From NCBI GenBank assembly GCA_038030265.1, contig CM075943.1:58317971-58381970 (forward strand): a DNA stretch of 64,000 nucleotides, in the 5' to 3' direction. Within the stretch, counting starts at the first letter, position 1, and each line of letters starts with the position of its first letter. This document shows, in pieces, positions 55,985-64,000 of this stretch. A program made the translations under genes and the position numbers. Below the pieces are notes generated by a model. It had not been told where the DNA came from. It saw only the letters and a program-made list of their open reading frames with translations, and searched no databases. Source of the DNA: Corythucha ciliata (lineage: Eukaryota > Arthropoda > Insecta > Hemiptera > Tingidae).

Positions 55985-57468
55985 AAACGGCAGCAATCGA
56001 ATGGGAACACTGGCACCGGACTTTCCTTAATTTAGTCGCGCCTGTTCAATCCTCGGATGAACAAAAGTTTTAGAATTCTACACAGCTTAGTCTCTTCAAC
56101 TGTTTATCAATGTATAAATGGATGTGGAACGTATACAGACGCAATAACGGTTCTTAAAAATCTTAACGTCAATCCGATAAAAGAAATATTTGCTCGGCAT
56201 GAGCTTTAGATGAGACAGCAGCAGCCCGGAGAAAAGATTGAAAGGTTCGTGGAAGATTTAAATATTTTGGCCAATCGATGTAAATTTAAAGCTGTGACGG
56301 CAAAACAAAACCGGTCCGACTTTCTCAGGGACGCTTTTATTTAGAGGACTAAGTTCCAGTGAAATAGGAATAAGATTACTCGAATCGTCTTCCCTTAATT
56401 TGGCCGAAGCAATTGATCAGGCGCGAGCCTAAGAACTAGCTCAACAACACTCATTAGGTTGCAGTAATTCTTATTCTGTGAATGCCACGTCCGTTCCAAA
56501 CCTCGATTCTGGTCAGGAAATTCCCGGAAAATGACCATTTGAATGCATCCGTTTCTTCGAAAAAGTCTAGCGATTTTAAATCATGCTTTTTTTGTGGGCG
56601 ATCAATGTCCAGCCAAGGACGCCACATGCGGAAACTGTAATAAACTGGGGCATTTCTCTAAGGTTTGTCGATCGGGCCCAACTTTTAATCGTAAGGGTCA
56701 CGTTAAACAAGTATCTGTGGTTGTTGCAAGCTCCTATACTCTCTCAAGTCTAAAAAACGCTACCATCACTGTCTGTTAAACGGCTTCAAAGCATCCGCCT
56801 AGTAGTTCTATAAGTTGCATTAGTGAAGCACTAACGCGGACCTTAAATTTGAAAATTCAACGTTGTCGGAAACAAATTACAATGACTTCAACGTCATTTC
56901 ATTCGTCAGTCGATGGTCAAAGCTTTGTTACTTTAAAATTGCCTGGCCATAAACACACTACAGTCAAACTTTACGTACTCAGAGATCTGTGCTGCGATGT
57001 GCTCTTACAACAACACGAGAGTCTAAAATTCTTCAGCTTCTCTCTTTTCACATTTGACTCAAGACTGTAAACCAATTAGCGTCAAATCAAGAAGGCATAA
57101 TCCATCCGATAAATATTTCTTCTTTAAAGAGGAAATCAAGCGTCTTCTTCAAGAGGGTGTGATAGAGCCCAAGTAAGTCTCCATGGTGGGCTCAAGTGCT
57201 TGTGACCTCAAATGAAAATCACAAACGCCGTATGGTGATAGATTATTCCCTCACAGTAAACAGGTACACTATGTTAGACGCATACTCTCTACCAAATATC
57301 GAGGACGTAGTAAACAAGGTAGCACAATTCAACATTTTCAGCACTGTTGATCTGCGAAGTGCATATCATCAAATACCCATTAATGATGCTGACAGGATAT
57401 TCACTGCATTAGAGGTGGACGGACACCGGAGAAATCCTTTTGGGGTCACCAATGGCGTGTCAGCCAGG
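55985..57468 (+). pseudogene. Decayed Ty3/gypsy gag-pol (element A)
   Basis: A plus-strand relic with many stops and frame changes. Gag: WEHWHRTFLNLV near 55,998, then EIFARHEL and QQQPGEKIERFVEDL near 56,190-56,260. A zinc knuckle CGNCNKLGHFSKVC lies at about 56,627-56,668 in the frame 56543-56779. Protease end: LRDLCCDVLL near 56,985. RT start: EIKRLLQEGVIEPK (57,130), KRRMVIDYSLTVNRYT and STVDLRSAYHQIP (57,220-57,380), then FGVTNGV. It stops abruptly at 57,468 where a hAT-type MITE was inserted, before the YxDD box. No remaining 3' part was seen beyond 61,770. Confidence 0.85.
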
Positions 57469-57486
57469 GGTGGGCAAGATACTTGA
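57469..57486 (+). mobile_element. hAT-type MITE, left fragment
   Basis: CAGGGGTGGGCAAGATAC starts abruptly inside the RT of element A. This is a usual hAT MITE terminus followed by TACTTGA. It is cut at CTTGA by the Ty3/gypsy insertion and resumes after 61,562. Confidence 0.75.
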
Positions 57487-57616
57487 TGTCATATCCTGTT
57501 TCCTAAGAAACCGATTATTTCCAAATAGCCCCCATCCGATAAACTTTTAGTTTTTCTTGAAGTTATTTTTATTGTTGCAAATAAATGATTTCAATTCTCG
57601 CTCGTACGAATTAATA
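57487..57616 (+). repeat. 5' LTR
   Basis: 130 bp from TGTCATATCC to GAATTAATA, matching the 3' LTR except for four substitutions. It is very short for a gypsy LTR. AATAAA lies inside at about 57,580, a likely poly(A) signal when in the 3' copy. Confidence 0.95.
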
Positions 57617-57618
57617 AC

Positions 57619-57636
57619 TGGCGACAGAAGGACAAG
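57619..57636 (+). promoter_or_regulatory. Candidate primer-binding site
   Basis: TGGCGACAGAAGGACAAG starts two bases after the 5' LTR. Gypsy elements use such TGG-starting sites to pair with a tRNA 3' end; I could not name the tRNA. Confidence 0.55.
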
Positions 57637-57674
57637 AATGCCACGACGACAGCCGTCACAACCACCTGAATCCG

Positions 57675-58649
57675 ATGTCTCGTGAAAGAACCACTGGTTA
57701 CAACATTAGCATACCTTTGGAAAAATACGATCCTTCAAACGAGTCGTGGGAAAATTTTGCAACTCGGCTTGATAATTACTTCGCCTTAGCTGGAGTTCCG
57801 GATGGCTCTATTAAACAAAAAAAATTACTAATTCACTACATGGGAATAAATGTTTTTCAGAAGCTGTGTCTCAAAATAAGTCACCAAGATCAGAAAGAGA
57901 AGTCTTTCCATGAGTTGCTAGAGATTGTTGGAGATCTTGAAGACCCTCGAAGAAGTGTAATAGCAGAACAACACAAGTTCACTCGGCGTGTTCAACAAGA
58001 AGGTGAATCGGTATCGAATTATTTACAAGATTTAAAGTTTATGGCCAAGAAGTGCAATTTTAAATGTGAATATTGTTCCAAATCAACGCAAAACACACAT
58101 ATTCGGCAACAGTTCATTTCAGGTTTGCGAGATACGGAAACTCTGGAAAAACTGTTACAAAGTTGCGAAGTCCTGAGTCTTGACGCGTGTAGCAATATGG
58201 CCAATGCGATGGAAAATGCGAGAATTGACGCGAAACAGATTCAGAGCAGCCTCGACAGGAACCACCGGGCTGACCTTCGTGCTGTAAAGGGAGACGAGAG
58301 CTCATTTCAGTCAAGGCCGTCTAGAAATTGTTTCAGGTGTGGTTCACAAGACCATTTAGCGAATAAATGTCCTCACAAATCATCAACTTGTGCTTACTGC
58401 AAAAAAGAAGGTCATATTCAAAAAGTTTGCAGGCGAAGACTACGTTCATCAACTAAACAAAACGTCATGACCGACGTATACCAGTCTGGGAGTGAGTCGG
58501 ACGGAGAACGTGTGCATAATATTGCTCTCCCAGAAACCAGAAAGAAACCCCGTAAGTTGAAAATGTCTTGCCACCTAGACGACAAGCTCGTTAATTTCGA
58601 ATTCGACACGGGAGCAGCAGTTTCAACCGCATGTCTGAAACCAAATTAA
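57675..58649 (+). CDS. gag: Gag protein with start of protease
   Basis: A 324-codon frame. Gag assembles the retrotransposon particle and binds its RNA. Residues 1-200 are the capsid-like part with a conserved helix region (EGESVSNYLQDLKFMAKKC near 109-127). Two CCHC zinc knuckles follow: C219-C222-H227-C232 and C239-C242-H247-C252. The frame ends within the protease, just after the active-site triad DTGA (311-314, preceded by FEF). The next frame (from 58,631) continues the protease, so the break after DTGA is either a mutation or a frameshift site; protease is usually made with pol. The ATG at 57,675 is 58 bp after the LTR and is the first good start. Confidence 0.9.
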   Translation: MSRERTTGYNISIPLEKYDPSNESWENFATRLDNYFALAGVPDGSIKQKKLLIHYMGINVFQKLCLKISHQDQKEKSFHELLEIVGDLEDPRRSVIAEQHKFTRRVQQEGESVSNYLQDLKFMAKKCNFKCEYCSKSTQNTHIRQQFISGLRDTETLEKLLQSCEVLSLDACSNMANAMENARIDAKQIQSSLDRNHRADLRAVKGDESSFQSRPSRNCFRCGSQDHLANKCPHKSSTCAYCKKEGHIQKVCRRRLRSSTKQNVMTDVYQSGSESDGERVHNIALPETRKKPRKLKMSCHLDDKLVNFEFDTGAAVSTACLKPN

Positions 58650-59278
58650 AGAAATATTTCCCTAAAAAAGCGATTTTCCCCAGTGATCTACCGCTATTTA
58701 CTTATACTGGGGAAAGGATAAAAACCCTAGGCTACGCCACATTTTCGATTGCGTACAAGAATCAACACACTCAAGGGAACTTGTACATTTTACCGGGGAG
58801 CGTAGACTCGATTTTTGGGAGGGAATGGATGAGCAAAATCAAGGTAACCTTACCAGAAATTAAATCTCTAAATGTTATCTCGGAGGATTTTCGCAAAAAT
58901 ACCGTCAAAACCCTCTACAAGGAATTTCCGAACGTTTTCGACAGCAATCTTGGGAAAATTCGCAATATTCAAGGAAAGCTGTACCTCAAACCTAACGCTT
59001 CTACAATTTACAAACCCCCACGCCCCCTTCCTTATTCAATTAGTCGGCAGGTTGAGGAAGAAATCGACCGTTTGGAAAGAGAGGGCGTCATATCAAAAGT
59101 ATCTTTCAGCGAATGGGGCACTCCAATCGTTCCCGTCGTAAAAGGAAACGGGGAGATACGTCTGTGTGCCGATTACAAAATCACTTTAAACAAATGTTTA
59201 GAAAAAGATTCCTTTCCAATTCCTGGGACAGAAGACATCCTGGCAAATTTGGCTGAGGCAAAATTTTTTCGGTCCTAG
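58631..59278 (+). pseudogene. pol: Protease end and N-terminal reverse transcriptase
   Basis: Overlaps the gag frame by 19 bp in another phase. The first 75 residues fit the rest of an aspartic protease, ending with SIFGREWMSKIKV. RT then begins with YKPPRPLPYSISRQVEEEID, GVISKVSFSEWGTPIVPVVK and GEIRLCADYKITLNKCL, all standard Ty3/gypsy fingers. The frame ends with TAG at 59276 just as motif A should start; the motif is present in the next frame, so one base has been lost or gained at the T run near 59,265. Confidence 0.9.
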
Positions 59279-60372
59279 ACATACGCAAGGCCTATTTACA
59301 TTTAGAAATGCAGGAAGAAAGCGCCAAAATGCAAACAATTAGCACATTAAAAGGACATTTTAGGGTTAATCGTCTCATGTTCGGAGTGAAATCAGCGCCT
59401 TTTATTTGGCAAAGAACCATCAGACAAATTCTGCATGGCATCCCGGGGGTATCGGTCTTCTACGACGACATAAAGGTTCAATCTGGGACCATTGACGAAC
59501 ACGTTTCTCGCTTAAAACAGGTTTCCAGTGCTCTATCTACTCACAATCTGCGAGTGAATAAAGACAAGTGCCACTTTTTCCAAAATTCAATCCAATATCT
59601 AGGGCATACGATATCCGACAAAGGCATTTCCAAGTCAAAGGCCAAAATCGAAGCTATCGTGAACGCGCCATGTCCTACAAATTTGAATGAACTGCGCAGC
59701 TGGCTAGGTTTAATTAATTATTACAGTCGTTTCACAAATCATTTGGCCACTACAGCAGCTCCACTCTACGAACTCTTGTCTGAAAATAAGAAATTTCATT
59801 GGTCACATGAGTGTGAGGAAGCTTTCAAAAATTTGAAGACTAAGATCACCTCGAATGAAATTTTAATACCGTACAATGACTCACTTCCTTTAATCCTTGC
59901 AATGGACGCCAGTCCTACAGGACTTGGCGCTGTTCTTTCGCACAGAATGCCGGACAATTCTGAACGCCCTCTCGCCTACGCTTCGAGAATGCTGAGCAAC
60001 TCGGAAAAGAATTACAGCCAAATTGAGAAAGAAGCTACAGCAAGTTACTGGGCTTTATAACGGTTCTACAACTTTTGTTTTGGAAGGCAGTTCGAACTGG
60101 TGACAGACCATAAACCTCTCCTTTCTATATTCAATCCTCACAAGGATTTGCCCTCAATGACGACGCATCGGCTACTCAGATACGCGCTTTTCTTGCAATC
60201 TTTCGATTTTGAAATCAAATACAAAAGCAGTAAAGATAATGCAAATGCCGACGCCCTCTCTAGGTTACCTGTGAAAGAAAAATTCTATGAAAATTTCAGA
60301 GATGACAGCAGTCGGTACAATATAAGACAAATTGAATTTTTACACATCACGACATTGCAAGGGAGACATTGA
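59279..60372 (+). pseudogene. pol: Reverse transcriptase palm and RNase H
   Basis: Continues pol in a third phase. Motif A LDIRKAYLHL carries the first catalytic aspartate just before the methionine at 59,308; FYDDI at about 59,458 is the YxDD box. LGHTISDKGI, the LRSWLGLINYYSRF block and FHWSHECEEAF follow. RNase H shows D in AMDASPTGLGA, E in EKEATASYWA, D in VTDHKPLL and D in NADALSRL. An in-frame TAA at 60058-60060 splits the RNase H. A further phase change occurs near 60,345 before integrase. Confidence 0.9.
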
Positions 60373-61421
60373 AAGATCCCGATTTAGCCCGTGTGATCTC
60401 ACATTTAACTAACGGTACAGGTATAGAAATCAAACCGTTCAAGAATATCACGAACGAACTATCGATCGAGCAAGGCTGCCTTATGAGAAACGCTCGAGTC
60501 GTTATTCCAACAACTTTGAGAAGCGATATCCTCAATGAACTACATTCGTCACATGTCGGAATTTCAAAGATGAAAGCTCTCGCCCGAGGTCACGTTTGGT
60601 GGCCAGGAGTGGATGTTGCTATCGAGAGAATGGTCGGTGAATGCAAAGCTTGTTCAGAAAATCAGAGAAACTGCAACAAAGCCCCAGATCACCCTTGGGA
60701 GCAGACTCACACCCCTTGGACACGAATCCATGTGGATCATGCGGGGCCTTTTCTCGGAAGATACTTCCTTACCGTCGTCGATTCGTTCAGTAAATGGTTA
60801 GACGTGATTCCAGTCTCCTCAATTTCCCGTCTGAACACCATAGAAAGTCTACGAACCATTTTTTCACGGTTTGGAATTCCGAGGGTTCTGATAAGCGACA
60901 ACGGCACTTCGTTTACTGCACGCGAATTTCAGGAGTTTCTACGAACAAATGGTATTACACACAAAACTATTCCACCGTATCATCCATCATCTAATGGGCA
61001 GGCCGAGAGGTACGTTCAAACAATGAAATTGGCGTTGAAGAAATCGTTGGATGAAAAAGGTTCGCTCAATTATAAGTTAACACAGTTTCTGACGTCCTAC
61101 CGATGCACTCCCCACAGTTCGACAGGAATATCGCCATCGGAACTGATGTTTGGGCGTAACATTAGAACGGTTCTTGACCTGATTAAACCAGAATTGGAAC
61201 AAAGGTCAAACCTTTTTGACTACAAGAAGCTGAGAAAGTTACAAATCGGTGAAAGGGCGTACGTTAGAAAATTTGGAAGGCGAGGACAGCGTTGGGAAGA
61301 AGGAGTCATCGAAAAGAGACTGGGAAATGTCGTTTATTTGGTCAATGTGAACGGCTGGTCCACAAAGAAACACCTCGATCACTTGCGGCCATTTTCAAAA
61401 GGAAATACAAGTCAAAATTAA
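60369..61421 (+). CDS. pol: Integrase
   Basis: A 350-codon intact frame for the integrase, which inserts the DNA copy into the genome. The zinc-binding HHCC module is visible (H59, H62, C92, C95) with GHVWWPGVD between. The catalytic triad is D123 (HVDHAGP), D177 (LISDNGTSF) and E213 (NGQAERYV), with 35 residues between the last two, the D,D-35-E spacing. A C-terminal GPY/F-like region with GERAYVRKFGRRGQRWEEGV and a final HLDHLRPF ends 11 bp before the 3' LTR. In an intact element it would be cleaved from a gag-pol polyprotein; here the first methionine merely opens the frame after a break. Confidence 0.95.
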   Translation: MKDPDLARVISHLTNGTGIEIKPFKNITNELSIEQGCLMRNARVVIPTTLRSDILNELHSSHVGISKMKALARGHVWWPGVDVAIERMVGECKACSENQRNCNKAPDHPWEQTHTPWTRIHVDHAGPFLGRYFLTVVDSFSKWLDVIPVSSISRLNTIESLRTIFSRFGIPRVLISDNGTSFTAREFQEFLRTNGITHKTIPPYHPSSNGQAERYVQTMKLALKKSLDEKGSLNYKLTQFLTSYRCTPHSSTGISPSELMFGRNIRTVLDLIKPELEQRSNLFDYKKLRKLQIGERAYVRKFGRRGQRWEEGVIEKRLGNVVYLVNVNGWSTKKHLDHLRPFSKGNTSQN

Positions 61422-61432
61422 GGGGAAAGGAC
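61418..61432 (+). promoter_or_regulatory. Polypurine tract
   Basis: A purine-rich run (TAAGGGGAAAGGAC) directly before the 3' LTR, the usual primer for plus-strand DNA synthesis. Confidence 0.75.
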
Positions 61433-61562
61433 TGTCATATCCTGTTTCCTAAGAAACCGATTATTTCCAAATAGCCCCCATCTGATAAACTTTTAGTTTT
61501 TCTTGAAGTTCTTTTTATTGTTGCAAATAAATGATTTCAATTCTCCCTCGAACGAATTAATA
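61433..61562 (+). repeat. 3' LTR
   Basis: 130 bp, TGTCATATCC to GAATTAATA. It differs from the 5' LTR at four bases and is followed by CTTGA, the target duplication. Confidence 0.95.
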
Positions 61563-61775
61563 CTTGAGTATTTAAAATACTTTGTATTTTAAATACAAAA
61601 TACGTATTTTGTAATTGTACTTAAATACTTTTGGAAAAGTATTTGTATTTCTGTATTTAAAATACATTTTTGAAAGTATTTTGGGCTTTGTATTTGAAAT
61701 ACATTTTCAAAAGTATTTTGTATTTCACACTCAACGAAAATACAAATACAAATACTTTTAATTTCATCGTTATTT
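61563..61775 (+). mobile_element. hAT-type MITE, right fragment
   Basis: Resumes with CTTGAGTATTTAAAATACTT and consists of alternating AAATAC and GTATTT words, the usual AT-rich palindromic body of MITEs that start CAGGGGTGGGCAA. The expected right end TTGCCCACCCCTG was not found, so the element is truncated. Confidence 0.7.
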
Positions 61776-62060
61776 AGTTTCCACTTCTTCGCCACCATTC
61801 ACCAGTATAACCTAACTTAGTGACACCATATTTGGCACAAAAACCCGGTGTAATAACAGCCTTCGATTGACGTTTTCATTTTTCGAAAAAGTGGAGAGAG
61901 AAGGGTAGTCATGGTGGGAGGTGGAAGTTCCGAATTCCTTGTTAGCACAACTGCCGCAAAAAAGATGCTAGCGGATGGAAACTTTGCACAAAAATGGATC
62001 ATACAGAGCCCTAGCCTACAAGTACACAAAGCTGTACAAGTAAACAAAACTCGTGGCAAT
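61776..62060. other. Non-coding spacer
   Basis: No gene or repeat recognised between the MITE fragment and the next array. Confidence 0.4.
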
Positions 62061-64000
62061 TATTGCGTAAAACAACGCTAATTCGAGTTTAAACTGGACC
62101 AAAATGGCAAATTCACAACTCAAATGGCGAAAAATCGCCTTTTAATAAAAAAAAAGAAAATAGATAATGTGCTAATTCGCTGCAAAATTATCAAAAAACG
62201 CTATTTCACAGCTGAAATGAAGAAAAATCAACAATTCGCGGCTGAAATTGAGAAAACGAAAATCTGTTTAGCTTCTGAAAGAATCGAGGCTCAAACTGAG
62301 AAAAAGCGCTAACATCTGTAGAAAAAAATTGCTCACGCGGGCTAAAACCTAAAAAAACTACGCGGCTAGAATTGAAAAAATATTAATTAGCGGGGCCAAC
62401 TTTATGAAAAACCCTAATTTTCAACTCAAACTGAGAAAAAAGTGCTAATTGGCTGCTAAAAAATGGCTAAACTGCAGCTGAAAATGAGGAAAACGCCAAA
62501 TCGTGGCTAAAATGGAGGAAAATCGCCAAACAAACGAAAGAATCCCTACTGCACTGCTAAAATTGACGAAAAGCGCTAACACGTGGATAAAATTGGTGAA
62601 AGTTGTAGCGTGCCAACAGCTAACAAACCTCAATTTTTATTTTTAAAAATAACAAATATTATGTTAAAAAAACAACATTAGTCAGTTTGATCGCGAGTTC
62701 GTATTTTCCCAATTTTTCATTGTCGTTATAAAAAAGGTCTCTAAATTTTTCGTTGGCCGTTATTTTGTATACCGAAGAGAGCGCGACCCACAAAGTCACT
62801 AAACCTTGAAAAATTGACAAAACGCAAAGGCGTAGCTTCTGTTCGAGGCTAAAACTAAACAATAAACGCTAATCCATAGCAAAAATTGAAGGAAAAATGC
62901 CGACGTGAGACTGAAGTGTAAAAAAAAAACCAGCTAATATTGAAAAATTCGCTATGATTAGCCTGTCATAAATGAATAAAAACTCTCGTTTTCAGCTCTA
63001 ATTGGAAAAAGTGTTATTCCCGGCTAAAATTTGAGGAAACCACGAATTCGTGGCAGAAAAATTAAGGTAATTCGCGAATTCACAGATTATAGAAACGCTT
63101 CAAAGCAGCTAAAGTTGAAAAAACCGCGAATTTACGGCTAAAATTGAGGAAAATAATCGGGGATAAAGTGTGTTGGAATTTCTAATTCCGCCTTCTGACA
63201 ACAACTTTGTGGCTAAAATTGAGGTAAACAGCAAATTCATGGTTATAAGTAAAAGAAAAAACACTGATTGACGGATAGAACTGAGATGACGCCCTATTCT
63301 ACATATAATTAAAATTGAAAAAAATTGCTAATGCGGTGCCAATTTGCGGCTAATATAGAGAAAATCAGTAATTATTCTGGCTAGTATAAAGAGAAAAGTT
63401 AATTTTCAGCCTAAATTGAAACAAAAAGTGCTAATTCACTGTAAAAAAAAATGGAATAATTGCCGATTTGCAGTAGAAATATCGGAAAACGCCAATTCGT
63501 GGCTAAAATGAACAAAATTCGCTAATACACAGGCTAGAAATAGCTACTGCACTGCTAAAATTACGAAAAAGCGCTAATTTACGGCTAAAATTGAGACAAA
63601 TTTAAATTTGCGTCAAAAATTGGAAATACGTTGATTCGCGGCTTCCTCAGGAGACTTTGAAGCTAAAATTGAGAAAAAGCGCTAAATTATGGCTATGAGT
63701 GAAAAACTCGCAAATTCGCCGCTAAAACTGAGACGAAATCGCTATTCCGCAGTGTATGGTTACGGTGAACAAAAAATGCTAATTTGTGGTAAGCATTTCG
63801 AGAATTTTACGGCTAACATTGAGTATTTTTCAGCTCATACTGAGTAAACCGCTAGAAAAAATCGCTAATTTGCAGCTAAAATTGTGGAAAACGCCAACTC
63901 GCGGAAAGTTGAAGAAACATCCCTGATTCACAGGATACCAAATCTACTTTGCTGCTAAATTTGGGGAAAAGCGCATATTTATGTCTTTTACGGTGAGGGT
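62061..64000 (-). repeat. Degenerate ~29-bp tandem array, family I
   Basis: More than 60 diverged units in minus orientation (plus strand GCTAATTCGCGGCTAAAATT GAGAAAAA), best seen at 62,230-62,310, 63,560-63,600 and 63,660-63,720. Inverted landmark variants occur near 63,190 (CCGCCTTCTGACAACAACTT) and 63,640 (GGCTTCCTCAGGAGACTTTG). A non-repeat stretch lies at 62,620-62,810. The array runs off the window end. Confidence 0.85.

Larger units (their letters stand above)
57487..61562 (+). mobile_element. Ty3/gypsy LTR retrotransposon (element B), near full length
   Basis: A 4,076-bp element with two 130-bp LTRs, exact 5-bp target duplication CTTGA (57482-57486, 61563-61567), a primer-binding site candidate and a polypurine tract. 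It encodes gag, protease, RT, RNase H and integrase in the usual order without an envelope gene. The RT and integrase motifs place it in Ty3/gypsy, probably the Mag-like group. Three frame breaks and one stop in pol make this copy defective. The LTRs differ at four sites in 130. Confidence 0.95.

Overview
The window looks like repeat-dominated, non-genic DNA from an invertebrate animal, most likely an arthropod. I base this on the mix of mobile elements: LINEs of the Jockey/I type whose ORF1 has a PHD-like finger and whose RT is followed by RNase H, a Penelope-like element with a GIY-YIG tail, a Ty3/gypsy element, hAT, PIF/Harbinger and Mutator-like DNA elements, and many MITEs. Species cannot be named from the sequence. 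I found no convincing host protein-coding gene and no rRNA; the only tRNA-shaped sequences are four repeat-borne, probably non-functional copies. There is no prokaryotic gene organisation.

Layout. 1-8.4 kb: LINE fragments (ORF1 pieces at 2-394 and 5539-5700; RT and RNase H remnants on the minus strand between 5.8 and 8.0 kb) and a degenerate ~30-bp repeat array at 0.7-2.4 kb. 8.4-12.3 kb: unique-looking non-coding DNA. 12.3-17.0 kb: a LINE RT pseudogene split by a 3.7-kb hAT-like element with an 8-bp target duplication, which itself carries a second 1.7-kb hAT-like element with its own 8-bp duplication. 17.1-26.4 kb: long degenerate ~29-bp arrays, a LINE RT scrap, unique DNA with G/C homopolymers, small MITEs, and the first copy of a 1.75-kb duplicated block holding two opposed tRNA-like sequences. 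26.6-29.4 kb: a ~295-bp tandem repeat and the second copy of that block. 29.5-30.5 kb: a Penelope-like fragment bounded by inverted repeats. 31.2-35.4 kb: arrays split by a 2.0-kb hAT-like element, and a possible spliced non-coding transcript. 36-41.5 kb: mostly unique DNA with a tandem duplication and a MITE. 41.5-48.7 kb: a dense cluster of inverted-repeat elements, some nested, with a decayed PIF/Harbinger transposase. 49.1-52.2 kb: two copies of one hAT element in opposite orientation, each with a perfect 8-bp target duplication. 52.2-55.2 kb: unique DNA. 55.2-61.8 kb: a three-layer nest in which a decayed gypsy element holds a hAT-type MITE, which holds a nearly intact 4.1-kb Ty3/gypsy element with 130-bp LTRs. 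62-64 kb: another long degenerate array.

The most unusual signal is the set of decayed ~29-31-bp repeat arrays, which fill roughly a fifth of the window in at least three sequence families and both orientations. Arrays of the commonest family usually contain one copy of a recurring landmark close to AGTTGCCTTCGGAAGGC, so they may descend from one defined multi-unit cassette. Some arrays lie wholly inside elements with terminal inverted repeats and target duplications, which suggests the arrays are or were transposon cargo.

Array borders and inverted-repeat borders were set by eye. Target duplications and terminal repeats were read base by base.
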